From contig CBIHON010000020.1 in the NCBI GenBank assembly GCA_966211965.1, positions 1 to 64,000 on the forward strand: DNA of 64,000 nucleotides, written 5' to 3'. Shown here piece by piece: positions 38,058 through 46,848 of the stretch; positions within the stretch are counted from its first letter, which is position 1; every line of letters begins with the position of its first letter. The DNA comes from CBIHON01 sp966211965 (GTDB lineage Bacteria > Pseudomonadota > Gammaproteobacteria > Burkholderiales > Burkholderiaceae_D). The translations under genes were made by a program, and so were the position numbers. Under the pieces are notes generated by a model, which was given only the letters and a program-made list of their open reading frames with translations, was not told where the DNA came from and did not search any database.

Positions 38058-40667
38058 ATGGGATCCATTTTAAAAAACAACTCGATTCGCAGATTTCTGT
38101 GTGCCGGCGTGATGGCAATGATGACTTTTGTTATAGCGGCTTGCGGTGGCGGAGGGGGCTCAGCAGGGATCACGACTACGGGAAATACTGGTGCTGGTGG
38201 AATTGCGATTGCACTAACTGATGCCAGTGGCGCGGCAAAGAATGCCGTTACCACCGGCAATCCCCTGATCGCGACAGTCAAGGTTACCGATAGCCTTGGC
38301 AAGCCACTAAAAGACAAGATTGTCACCTTTTCTGTGGGGTCGGCTCTTGCGACCATTTCACCCGCATCAGGAACTGCCTTGACTGATGAAAACGGCCTTG
38401 CGCAGGTAAGCATAGTATCTGCCGGGCTTGGAAGTGGGGCGACAACGGTGAGTGCAACGACAACGGTCGGCGCTTCGTCAGTAACGGCGACGGCACCATT
38501 CTCAGTCGGGCCGGCACCAGTGCAAACGACGAATAATGGCGCGATCCGTCTCGTTTTGACCAATGCCAGCGGTGTGGCAAGTAACGCTGTTACCAGTACG
38601 AGTCCTTTGCTTGCTGTTGCGACCGTCACCGACGATTTAGGCAAACCCTTGAAAAATAAAATCGTCACTTTCAAGATCAGCGATTCAATTGCGACAGTTT
38701 CGCCTACTTCCGGCACTGCCTTGACTGATGCAAACGGTGTGGCGCAAGTAAGCATCGTATCGGCTGGAACCGGTGCGGGTGCGACTCAAGTGACGGCCTC
38801 GGTGACTGTCGGAAAGGATCCGGTAACTGCATCGGCCGCTTTCTCGGTTGCTGCGCCGCCGGTCAATGCGGCAGGCAACGGCTCTATCCGCATCGCATTG
38901 ACTAATCAACTGGGACAAACCAGTAACACGATTCCAACCGGTGGTTCGTTGCTTGTTACTGCAACGGTCACCGATGATCTCGGCAAGCCGGTCGCAAACA
39001 AGGTGGTCACATTCAAGGTGAGTTCAGCTATTGCGGTAGTTTCTCCATCTGATGCGACTGCTTTGACGGACGATAGCGGTATTGCAAAAGTAAGCTTATT
39101 TTCAACTGATAAGAGTGCTGGCGCTGCGGAAGTGACTGCAACTGTTACGGTGGGTACTTCACCGGTATCCGCGACGGCGGCATTTGCTGTCGGCGCTCCG
39201 GCTGCGCCTGTGAATACGACTGGCACTATTCAGATAATTTTGACCGACGGCAGCGGCGCGCCGAAAAATGTCGTTACGAGTGGAAATCCTCTCTTGGCTC
39301 GTGCGACAGTGCTTGATAATTTTGGAGCGCCGCTGGCAAACAAACTTGTTACCTATTCTGTAAGTTCATCAATTGTGACAATTTCGCCTGCTGCGGCGAC
39401 TGCATTGACGGATGCAAGCGGTGTGGCACAAGTGAGCATTCAGTCTGCGGGCGTGGGTGGTGCGGGCGAAATAACAGCCTCCGTAAATTTCCCTACTGCA
39501 ACTTCGGCAATCGGGACGACGGTGAGCGCCAAGGCTGCCTTTTCCGTCGGCGCGGCAGCGACGGCGAAACCGGTTGCAATCAATTTTGTCAGCGCGATTC
39601 CATCTGATAAGTCGATTGTTATTAAAGGAGCGGGGGGGAACGGCAGAACGGAAGTAGCCTTGTTGACCTTTAGTGTGATCGATAACACAAATAGTGGCGT
39701 TGCAAATGCGAACGTGACCTTCTCGCTGGTCACCAATCCGGTTGTGCCGCCATCGATACCCGTAAAACTGTCGTCGACGACTGGTACTACCGACCAAGGA
39801 GGCCTTGTTACGGTCGCTTTGAGTTCAGGCACTGATCCGACCACTGTACGGGTCATTGCGACGGTCACCGGGACCAATATTTCGGCCTTGTCGGACCAGG
39901 TTACCGTAACTACCGGCCAACCGGCGCAGATTGCCTTCACGCTTAGTTTGGCAAAATATTACGTTGAAGGCTTAAATTATGATAATACGCAAAACAATGT
40001 ACAAGTATTGCTTGCGGATTCTTTTGGTGGTGCGGTAGCCGATGGAACTCAGGTTGTTTTTACCACCGACAGCGGGGCAATTTTCGGTTCTGGCGGTTCA
40101 AAATGTCTGACAGTAAACGGGACATGTTCCGTGACTTGGCGTAGTCAGAACCCACGAATTACGAATGGTTTGGGCAGCATTGTAGCTACCGCAACAAACG
40201 CCGGTACAAATCTGACCGCCAGCACATATTTTTACTATAGTGGGTCATTTGCAACCGTCTATCAGGTTGCGCCTGGATCTGTGGCGGGAAATACTGTGAG
40301 AATTGCGGGAGGTGCGAGTCCGGGAGGTTCGATTGCGACTGGAAGTTTTGCCACGAATTGTACTCCCCAGTCTATCGGGATTGAGTTAGTAGATGTGAAT
40401 GGAAATCCAATGCCGGAGGGAACCAAGCTGAGTGCAGTGAATGGATTCAATGCTGGCGCGACCTTTAGTCCTGATACCGTGACAAACACCGGTTTGCGCG
40501 TTGGTTTGGCCAACCGTGGCACTGTTCATAACATGACTGTCACGCCAACAGGTTGCGACGTTACAGGGACCAAGGATCTTACTGGTTTCATCGATATTAG
40601 TGTGAAGACACCCCTCGGTGGTGAGACGTTTACCCGGGTTTCGCTCGGCGCATTCAAAGGAAAATAA
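38058..40667 (+). CDS. Large lipoprotein with tandem Ig-like (Big_1 type) repeats
   Basis: Not a standard pilus or shikimate gene. The 869-residue product has a lipoprotein signal (VIAAC, cysteine 29, then five glycines) and four tandem repeats of about 114 residues at roughly 47-152, 161-265, 275-379 and 389-499. Each has VTDxLGKPLxNKxVTF, IATxSPxSGTALTDxxGxAQVSI and a terminal (A)AFSV strand, the pattern of bacterial Ig-like (invasin/intimin Big_1) domains. Two divergent Ig-like units and a non-repeated C-terminus follow. It lies 27 bases after pilQ and ahead of aroKB, within the same transcription direction. A surface or periplasmic, possibly adhesive or pilus-linked, role is inferred from this. 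Confidence 0.85.
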   Translation: MGSILKNNSIRRFLCAGVMAMMTFVIAACGGGGGSAGITTTGNTGAGGIAIALTDASGAAKNAVTTGNPLIATVKVTDSLGKPLKDKIVTFSVGSALATISPASGTALTDENGLAQVSIVSAGLGSGATTVSATTTVGASSVTATAPFSVGPAPVQTTNNGAIRLVLTNASGVASNAVTSTSPLLAVATVTDDLGKPLKNKIVTFKISDSIATVSPTSGTALTDANGVAQVSIVSAGTGAGATQVTASVTVGKDPVTASAAFSVAAPPVNAAGNGSIRIALTNQLGQTSNTIPTGGSLLVTATVTDDLGKPVANKVVTFKVSSAIAVVSPSDATALTDDSGIAKVSLFSTDKSAGAAEVTATVTVGTSPVSATAAFAVGAPAAPVNTTGTIQIILTDGSGAPKNVVTSGNPLLARATVLDNFGAPLANKLVTYSVSSSIVTISPAAATALTDASGVAQVSIQSAGVGGAGEITASVNFPTATSAIGTTVSAKAAFSVGAAATAKPVAINFVSAIPSDKSIVIKGAGGNGRTEVALLTFSVIDNTNSGVANANVTFSLVTNPVVPPSIPVKLSSTTGTTDQGGLVTVALSSGTDPTTVRVIATVTGTNISALSDQVTVTTGQPAQIAFTLSLAKYYVEGLNYDNTQNNVQVLLADSFGGAVADGTQVVFTTDSGAIFGSGGSKCLTVNGTCSVTWRSQNPRITNGLGSIVATATNAGTNLTASTYFYYSGSFATVYQVAPGSVAGNTVRIAGGASPGGSIATGSFATNCTPQSIGIELVDVNGNPMPEGTKLSAVNGFNAGATFSPDTVTNTGLRVGLANRGTVHNMTVTPTGCDVTGTKDLTGFIDISVKTPLGGETFTRVSLGAFKGK
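38196..39554 (+). repeat. Four tandem about 342-bp coding repeats
   Basis: Units begin near 38196, 38538, 38880 and 39222, giving a regular period of 342 bp (114 codons). DNA similarity is visible, for example ACTGCCTTGACTGATG at 38375 and again near 38715. The units are diverged rather than identical, so any copy-number change is not recent. Confidence 0.8.
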
Positions 40668-40677
40668 TTGAGTTTAT

Positions 40678-40718
40678 CTTCCCCGCTTCGGCGTCAACAG
40701 TAGTCGAATGCGGGGAAG
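40678..40718 (+). other. Hairpin between the Ig-like gene and aroKB
   Basis: CTTCCCCGC (40678-40686) pairs perfectly with GCGGGGAAG (40710-40718); TTCG and CGAA just inside can add pairs. No T tract follows, only CTCTCTATATCT, so it is not a classical terminator. It may protect an RNA 3' end or lower expression of aroKB relative to pilus genes. Confidence 0.5.
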
Positions 40719-40732
40719 GTCTCTCTATATCT

Positions 40733-42400
40733 ATGAAAGGCAACGTTTTCCTGGTGGGACTAATGGGTGCCGGCAAGACCACGGTCGGCCGCGCCCTGGC
40801 AAAAAAACTCAACAAGCGGTTCATTGATTCCGATCATGAGATAGAGGCGCGTACCGGCGCCTCTATTCCTTTGATTTTTGAAATCGAAGGCGAGGAAAGC
40901 TTTCGCCAACGCGAGGTGGAGGCGATTCGTGAGCTGACTGCTCAGGACGATATTGTTCTAGCTACAGGCGGCGGAGCAATTTTGAAAGAAGAGAACCGTG
41001 CATGCCTGAAAGCGCGCGGTACCGTTATTTACCTGCGTGCCAGCGTCAATAGTATTCTCCAGCGTACGAGTCACGACAAAAGTCGGCCACTGCTGCAAAC
41101 TCCCGATCCACGCAAACGAATAGAAGAACTTGCACGTGCCCGTGAACCCTATTACTGTGAAGTTGCTGACATCATCGTTGAAACGGGCCGTACGAATATA
41201 CAATCCCTGCTGCATACCATTCTGATGCAACTTGACCATGTTGCCGTTAAGTCGGTCGACCTGCCTGCATTGGAAAGACGTAGTAATTCTTTAGAGCCAT
41301 CCATGACCGCGCCATCTTCCGCTCCCATTACTTTGCAAGTCGACTTAGGCGAGCGCAGCTATCCAATTACGATCGGTGAATCGTTATTGTCCAGTGTCGA
41401 CTTGATCAGTCGGCATATTGCAGGGCGTCGCGTTGCGATAGTGAGCAATACCGTGGTCGCCCCGTTGTACCTTGATCGCTTGACCCAACTTTTGGAAACT
41501 GCGAATAAACAGGTAACGTCCATCGTGCTGCCCGACGGCGAAGAAGAAAAGAACTGGGCCAGCCTGATGAAAATTTTCGATGTGCTGCTGGCGGAAAAAT
41601 GCGATCGTCACACTACGTTGATTGCACTGGGCGGTGGCGTGATCGGCGACATGACTGGTTTTGCTGCGGCGACCTATATGCGCGGTGTGCCATTTATACA
41701 AATTCCAACGACCTTGCTGGCCCAGGTTGATTCGTCGGTGGGCGGTAAAACCGGCATCAATCATCCGCTCGGCAAAAACATGATTGGTGCGTTTTACCAA
41801 CCCCAAGCGGTAATTGCCGATATCTCCACGCTCAATACTTTGCCGTCGCGTGAACTTTCCGCTGGCCTAGCTGAGGTAATCAAGCATGGCGCGATCATCG
41901 ATGCGCAATTCTTCGATTGGATCGAAGCAAATATCGAGAAGCTGGTTGCCATGGATCCGTCGGCGCTGTCTTATGCGATTCAACGCTCCTGCGAAATCAA
42001 GGCGGACGTGGTACGGCAGGATGAGCGAGAAGGAGGCTTGCGCGCGATTCTTAATTTTGGTCACACCTTCGGCCATGCAATCGAAGCCGGTTTGGGTTAT
42101 GGAGTCTGGCTGCACGGCGAGGCGGTCGGCTGCGGGATGGTGATGGCGGCGGATTTGTCGCACCGTATGGGATTCATCGACGCGCCCGCCAAGGAGCGCG
42201 TACTGGCATTGGTGCAGGCCGCCGGTCTGCCCGTCAAGGCACCGGATCTGGGTATCGAGCGCTGGCTGGAATTGATGGAAGTCGATAAGAAAAATGAAGG
42301 CGGCAAGATCAAGTTCATCTTGCTGAAACCACTTGGTACGCCGGCCATTATGACGGTGCCGCTTGAGACCTTGCGCGCAACACTCGAGGCTTCGACCTGA
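40733..42400 (+). CDS. aroKB: Fused shikimate kinase / 3-dehydroquinate synthase AroK-AroB
   Basis: A single uninterrupted reading frame of 555 codons. Residues 1-175 are shikimate kinase (Walker A GLMGAGKTTVGR, substrate Arg in SFRQREVEA, GGGAI). Residues about 191-555 are 3-dehydroquinate synthase, with the NAD site LGGGVIGDMTGF, PTTLLAQVDSSVGGKT, and zinc ligands in LAEVIKHG, FGHTFGHAIE and LHGEAVG. The junction near residues 176-195 is low-complexity (LERRSNSLEPSMTAPSS). An internal ATG at 41303 could start a separate AroB but has no good ribosome-binding site. In most proteobacteria aroK and aroB are adjacent separate genes. Confidence 0.92.
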   Translation: MKGNVFLVGLMGAGKTTVGRALAKKLNKRFIDSDHEIEARTGASIPLIFEIEGEESFRQREVEAIRELTAQDDIVLATGGGAILKEENRACLKARGTVIYLRASVNSILQRTSHDKSRPLLQTPDPRKRIEELARAREPYYCEVADIIVETGRTNIQSLLHTILMQLDHVAVKSVDLPALERRSNSLEPSMTAPSSAPITLQVDLGERSYPITIGESLLSSVDLISRHIAGRRVAIVSNTVVAPLYLDRLTQLLETANKQVTSIVLPDGEEEKNWASLMKIFDVLLAEKCDRHTTLIALGGGVIGDMTGFAAATYMRGVPFIQIPTTLLAQVDSSVGGKTGINHPLGKNMIGAFYQPQAVIADISTLNTLPSRELSAGLAEVIKHGAIIDAQFFDWIEANIEKLVAMDPSALSYAIQRSCEIKADVVRQDEREGGLRAILNFGHTFGHAIEAGLGYGVWLHGEAVGCGMVMAADLSHRMGFIDAPAKERVLALVQAAGLPVKAPDLGIERWLELMEVDKKNEGGKIKFILLKPLGTPAIMTVPLETLRATLEAST

Positions 42401-42449
42401 TGGCAGGCACTCAATTGAAGCATGCATTTTTGATGGCTTCAGGCCGCTC

Positions 42450-43598
42450 ATGAATATCGAAGCGCCCCTCGCCCCATATGCAGCCCACTCAGCCGCATCG
42501 CGAGGACGCCGCTTCCCGGAAACTCCTCCTGCATCACGCACCGAATTCCAGCGTGATCGGGACCGCATCATTCATTCGAGTGCTTTTCGCCGGCTCGAAT
42601 ATAAAACCCAAGTATTCGTCAATCACGAAGGCGACCTGTTCCGCACGCGTCTGACGCACAGTATCGAGGTGGCGCAAATTGCGCGTTCCATCGCGCGCAA
42701 CTTGCGTTTGAATGAAGACTTGGTCGAAGCAATTTCTCTTGCGCACGATCTCGGGCACACTCCCTTCGGTCACGCCGGGCAGGATGCGCTCAACGCCTGC
42801 ATGCAACACCACGGCGGCTTCGAACACAATCTGCAGAGCTTGCGCGTGGTTGATGCACTTGAGGAGCGCTACGGCGCGTTCGATGGTTTGAACCTGACGT
42901 TCGAGACGCGCGAAGGCATACTGAAACACTGCTCTCTATCCAACGCAAAAAAGCTCGGCGATATCGGGCAGCGCTTCATCGATAAAAAGCAGCCGACGTT
43001 GGAAGCGCAACTAGCCAATCTGGCCGATGAAATTGCATACAACAATCACGATATCGACGATGGTCTGCGTTCCGGCTTGCTGACGACGGCACAAATGCAG
43101 GAGATCGATTTCTATGCGCGTCATCGTAGCGAGGTGGAAAACCTGTTTCCCGGCATTAGCGGCCGTCGCGCCATCAATGAAACGATACGGCGCATGATCA
43201 ATGCGCTGATTGTTGATTTGATCCGTGCTTCGCAAGAGCGCATTCAGGATGCGCAGCTGCAAACAGTGGACGACGTGCGCAACGCACAGGCCTTGATTAC
43301 TTTTTCTGCGAAGATGAGCAAAGAGGCTGCGCAGCTGAAGCGCTTCCTGCGCGAAAACCTGTATCAGCATTACCAAGTCAACCGTATGACCAGCAAGGCG
43401 CGACGCATCATCAGCGAGCTATACGACGCATTCATGCATGAGCCGCGCCTGTTGCCGCCTGATTATCAAGTGACAAAGATCGACGCGGCGCAACGTGCAC
43501 AGATCCAGGCGCGCAAGGTGGCAGACTACATTGCCGGCATGACGGACCGCTATGCAATGCGTGAGCACCGGCGCCTGTTTGTCGTCGATGAAATCTGA
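42450..43598 (+). CDS. dgt: Deoxyguanosinetriphosphate triphosphohydrolase-like protein
   Basis: HD-domain dNTP triphosphohydrolase family, cleaving dNTP to deoxynucleoside and triphosphate. The 382-residue product from the ATG at 42450 has RLTHSIEVAQIARSI and AHDLGHTPFGHAGQ (H...HD metal ligands) and a later D in YNNHDIDDGLRSG. The short version (about 380 residues) is the 'dgt-like' subfamily, whose substrate range varies. It lies after aroB, as in many betaproteobacteria. Confidence 0.92.
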   Translation: MNIEAPLAPYAAHSAASRGRRFPETPPASRTEFQRDRDRIIHSSAFRRLEYKTQVFVNHEGDLFRTRLTHSIEVAQIARSIARNLRLNEDLVEAISLAHDLGHTPFGHAGQDALNACMQHHGGFEHNLQSLRVVDALEERYGAFDGLNLTFETREGILKHCSLSNAKKLGDIGQRFIDKKQPTLEAQLANLADEIAYNNHDIDDGLRSGLLTTAQMQEIDFYARHRSEVENLFPGISGRRAINETIRRMINALIVDLIRASQERIQDAQLQTVDDVRNAQALITFSAKMSKEAAQLKRFLRENLYQHYQVNRMTSKARRIISELYDAFMHEPRLLPPDYQVTKIDAAQRAQIQARKVADYIAGMTDRYAMREHRRLFVVDEI

Positions 43599-43627
43599 CT
43601 GCCTGAGAAGGGGTTCTTGAATGATCG

Positions 43628-44719
43628 TTAGCGCAGATCCCGCAAAGGATGCGCATACGCCGGCCAGGCAGGATCGAAAAAGGGCGTCACCATCGCCGAT
43701 GTAACCTGCTCCCATGTCGTTGGCGTCCAGCGCGGCGCATGATCCTTGTCGATCACGACGGCGCGCACGCCTTCGAGAATTTCTCCATACTCAAAGCAGC
43801 GCCGCACCATCGTGCGTTCCATGCGCAGGCAGTCGGCCAGATCCATCGATGCGCCGCGCCTGATTTGTTCAAGGGTCACACACATCATCAGCGGAGAACG
43901 CTTCCTCATGACATCCAGCGCTTTTTTTGCGAACCCGCCATTGTCCCGGACCAACGATGCAGCGATGCCAGCAACTGTGTCATGCGCAAAATGCTGGTCG
44001 ATTTCGGCCCTCTGCCGCGCCAGCGTGCTGGTCGTTGGGTCCGCTTGCTCCTGAAACGCGGAGGCGAATTCCCGAATCGATCGGCGATGATCCCCGCTCG
44101 GCAGGGTTTCAAGCATTGCAGAAAGCGCCGGCAATTGTGCCGTCGGTACAAAGACGTCAGCCAACCCGGCATACAAGGCATCAGCCGCACCGATGGTTTC
44201 ACCGGTTAGGCCCAAATATGCGCCGATATGGCCAGGCGTGCGCGACAGGAAATGACTGCCGCCGACATCGGGAAACAGGCCGATATTCACTTCCGGCATC
44301 GCCAGCCTGGAGAGTTCGGTCACCACGCGCAAACGGCATGATGGACCACTCTGCGCCAAGCCCATGCCGCCCCCCATTACGATGCCATCCATCAGAGCGA
44401 TATACGGTTTCGGATAATGGTGGGCCAAGTGATTCAGCGCATACTCTTCCGTGAAAAAATCTTCCAGCAAGGCGCTGCCGCCTTGTGGAGTTGCTTTGCC
44501 GGCGTCGTAAAAAAAGCGGATATCGCCGCCTGCGCAAAATGCTTTTTCACTCGAACTGCGGACCACGACAGCATGCACTTGCGGATCGTTGCGCCAGCTC
44601 AACAAGGCTTCGGTGATTGCGCGCACCATATCGAGAGATAGCGAGTTGAGCGCCTTGGGGTGGTCGAGTGTCAGGAAGCCAATATTGTTCTGGACGCTGC
44701 AGTGGATATGTTTGGTCAT
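43628..44719 (-). CDS. Enoyl-CoA hydratase/isomerase family protein, likely 3-hydroxyisobutyryl-CoA hydrolase
   Basis: Crotonase fold; the closest recognisable type is 3-hydroxyisobutyryl-CoA hydrolase of valine breakdown. The 363-residue length and the segments FCAGGDIRFFYDAGK (oxyanion hole), IVMGGGMGLAQSG (second Gly pair) and MPEVNIGLFPDVGGSHFLSR (catalytic Glu and Asp of HIBYL-CoA hydrolases) support this over a plain hydratase of about 260 residues. It is alone, facing dgt; no other valine-pathway gene is in the window. Confidence 0.82.
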   Translation of the reverse strand: MTKHIHCSVQNNIGFLTLDHPKALNSLSLDMVRAITEALLSWRNDPQVHAVVVRSSSEKAFCAGGDIRFFYDAGKATPQGGSALLEDFFTEEYALNHLAHHYPKPYIALMDGIVMGGGMGLAQSGPSCRLRVVTELSRLAMPEVNIGLFPDVGGSHFLSRTPGHIGAYLGLTGETIGAADALYAGLADVFVPTAQLPALSAMLETLPSGDHRRSIREFASAFQEQADPTTSTLARQRAEIDQHFAHDTVAGIAASLVRDNGGFAKKALDVMRKRSPLMMCVTLEQIRRGASMDLADCLRMERTMVRRCFEYGEILEGVRAVVIDKDHAPRWTPTTWEQVTSAMVTPFFDPAWPAYAHPLRDLR

Positions 44720-44833
44720 GGCGTGACGAAAAGGCGGTGAAAAACCGATTCCATTCTATCGGCTTCTTGCAAAGCGAGAGCGTTCCTTTCCTGCATTAAA
44801 GAAGCGTTTCAGCGGGATGGTCCCGGCAGCAAT

Positions 44834-44860
44834 AAAAAAGGGCGCATTCAATGTGCCCTT
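44834..44860 (-). terminator. Terminator of the lpt-rpoN-hpf unit
   Basis: On the minus strand AAGGGCACATTG/ATGCGCCCTT forms a stem with one mismatch and is followed by six T. It lies 40 bases after the hpf stop, so the unit ends at hpf. Confidence 0.8.
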
Positions 44861-44899
44861 GATCACGTGTGCCGGCTATTCGGCACGATATTTTCGGAA

Positions 44900-45253
44900 C
44901 TAGGTCGGGGCAGTGCCTTCGGTCTCGGGCAAATGCTTGATGGCTTCGTGCTGATGATCCTGTATCTTGGTCTTGTACTTGATGACCTGGCGGTCCAGCT
45001 TGTCAATTAAGGCATCGATCGCCGCATACAGATCATGCGCAATGCTCTCAACGTGAATATCCTTGCCACGCAGCCGCAAGTTGATTTCGGCTTTCTGGCG
45101 CTTCTCTTTTTCCGGGAGCTTATCGACGGTCAGGATGACCGCAATATCAATGACATGATCGAAGTGGCGTTTGATGCGTTCCAGCTTGCCTTGCACATAT
45201 TCACGGATGGCAGGTGTCAATTCGAGGTGATGTCCACTGATGGTGAGATTCAT
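44900..45253 (-). CDS. hpf: Ribosome hibernation promoting factor HPF (short form)
   Basis: Binds the 30S decoding region in stationary phase and promotes inactive 100S ribosomes. The 117-residue product starts MNLTISGHHLELTPAIREYV and has GKDIHVESIAHDLYAAIDAL. It lacks the long-HPF C-terminal dimerisation domain. The ATG at 45253 follows AAGGAG with 7-base spacing. It comes directly after rpoN, but ptsN and hprK, often next in Burkholderiales, do not follow. Confidence 0.94.
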   Translation of the reverse strand: MNLTISGHHLELTPAIREYVQGKLERIKRHFDHVIDIAVILTVDKLPEKEKRQKAEINLRLRGKDIHVESIAHDLYAAIDALIDKLDRQVIKYKTKIQDHQHEAIKHLPETEGTAPT

Positions 45254-45361
45254 ACAGCGCTCCTTAGATTTGGGTCGCTGGAGGTTCAAACGCGCTCGCT
45301 CTTTATTTCAAGCCCGCTGCGCCGGAACACAGCAACGTAAAACACAACACTACAATAAAAC

Positions 45362-46834
45362 TTACAAGGACTTGCGCAGATTGACTGGAGGGATTTTTAA
45401 GGCTTCCCGGTATTTTGCGACGGTTCTGCGTGCAACCACCATGCCTTGTTCTCCCAACATGTCTGCTATCTTGCTATCAGAGAATGGAATCTTGGGATCT
45501 TCAGCTCCTATCAATTGTTTGATCAGTGCCCGTATCGCGGTCGAAGAAGCTTCGCCCCCTGCTTCAGTAGCGACATGGCTACCGAAAAAATACTTTAGTT
45601 CAAACATACCATGCGGGGTCAGCATGTATTTCTGTGTTGTCACACGTGAAATAGTACTCTCGTGTAAACCTAGTGTATCAGCTATTTCGCGCAAGACAAG
45701 GGGTCGCATGGCTACTGCGCCGTGCGAGAAAAAGTTGCGCTGGCGTTCGACGATTGCTTGTGCAACGCGCAAAATTGTATCGAAGCGCTGGCGCATATTC
45801 TTGATCAGCCATTTGGCTTCCTGGAGCTGCGAAGTAAGCGATCCCTCACCTTTGCTTTGTTTCAAAATATTCGCGTACAGCGCATTGACCCGCAGGCGCG
45901 GCATCACATCATGATTGAGCATGACTTGCCAGTCGTTCTTGGTGCGCTTGACCACCACGTCCGGCACCACGTAGTCGGACGTGGCGGAGGCATACAGCGC
46001 GCCCGGATGCGGATTGCATTGCTTGATGACCGCCTGCGCTTCGCGCAAGTCTTCATCGTCGCAGTCCAGGGCTTTCTTGAGCTTGTTGAAGTCACGCTGA
46101 GCGAACAGGCTCAGATGATTTTCGACAATCGCAAGCGCCATGCGCCGCGTCACCATCGCCAATTTCGGCATGCGCTTGATTTGCAGCGCAAGGCATTCCG
46201 ATGCATTGCGCGCACCGACGCCGGCAGGTTCGAAACTTTGCAACAGATTCAGTGCGATGGAAAGCTCGATGATGTCGATTTCCAATTCTTCCGGAAGGCG
46301 CGCATGGATTTCCCCCAGCGATTCTTCCAGGTAGCCATTTTCATCCAGCGCATCGATGATCAATTCGAGCAGGGCGCGATCACGCAGTTGGCTCACCGTG
46401 ACACGCATCTGCTCCAGCAGATGTTCGCGCAGCGTGGTTTCATGCGCTTCCAGCTGCGGCCGGGCGTCGTCATCTTCCGGCGCCTTCGAAGTGCGGGCGA
46501 CGTCGTCGAAGCTCCAGTCAGTTTCGGCAGGGGCATCCGAAGAATTATCGGGGCCGTCGAAGCTGCTCTCCGCATCTCCTGCAGGCGAAGAACTGGCTTC
46601 TTCGCTGGCGCCTTCCGGCGCTGCTCCGGCTGCGCCGATCGCACCATCGGCCAGCAAGCGCACCGAGTGATCGAGCGGATCGTCGACGCGCTCCAGCATG
46701 GGGTTGTCGGCCAGGATTTGTTCCAGCTCTTGATGCAGTTCAAGCGTCGACAACTGCAGCAGGCGGATCGATTGCTGCAACTGGGGGGTGAGCGCCAGGT
46801 GTTGCGAAGTGCGGAGTTGGAGAGATTGCTTCAT
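45362..46834 (-). CDS. rpoN: RNA polymerase sigma-54 factor
   Basis: Alternative sigma factor that depends on AAA+ activators. The 490-residue product has region I rich in Gln/Leu (MKQSLQLRTSQHLALTPQLQ), an acidic variable region II near residues 60-125, the core-binding region, a helix-turn-helix, and the RpoN box (ARRTVAKYRE) near residue 470. It follows lptB by 14 bases in the conserved lptB-rpoN-hpf order. Confidence 0.97.
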   Translation of the reverse strand: MKQSLQLRTSQHLALTPQLQQSIRLLQLSTLELHQELEQILADNPMLERVDDPLDHSVRLLADGAIGAAGAAPEGASEEASSSPAGDAESSFDGPDNSSDAPAETDWSFDDVARTSKAPEDDDARPQLEAHETTLREHLLEQMRVTVSQLRDRALLELIIDALDENGYLEESLGEIHARLPEELEIDIIELSIALNLLQSFEPAGVGARNASECLALQIKRMPKLAMVTRRMALAIVENHLSLFAQRDFNKLKKALDCDDEDLREAQAVIKQCNPHPGALYASATSDYVVPDVVVKRTKNDWQVMLNHDVMPRLRVNALYANILKQSKGEGSLTSQLQEAKWLIKNMRQRFDTILRVAQAIVERQRNFFSHGAVAMRPLVLREIADTLGLHESTISRVTTQKYMLTPHGMFELKYFFGSHVATEAGGEASSTAIRALIKQLIGAEDPKIPFSDSKIADMLGEQGMVVARRTVAKYREALKIPPVNLRKSL

Positions 46835-46848
46835 TTTCTATGCCCGGT

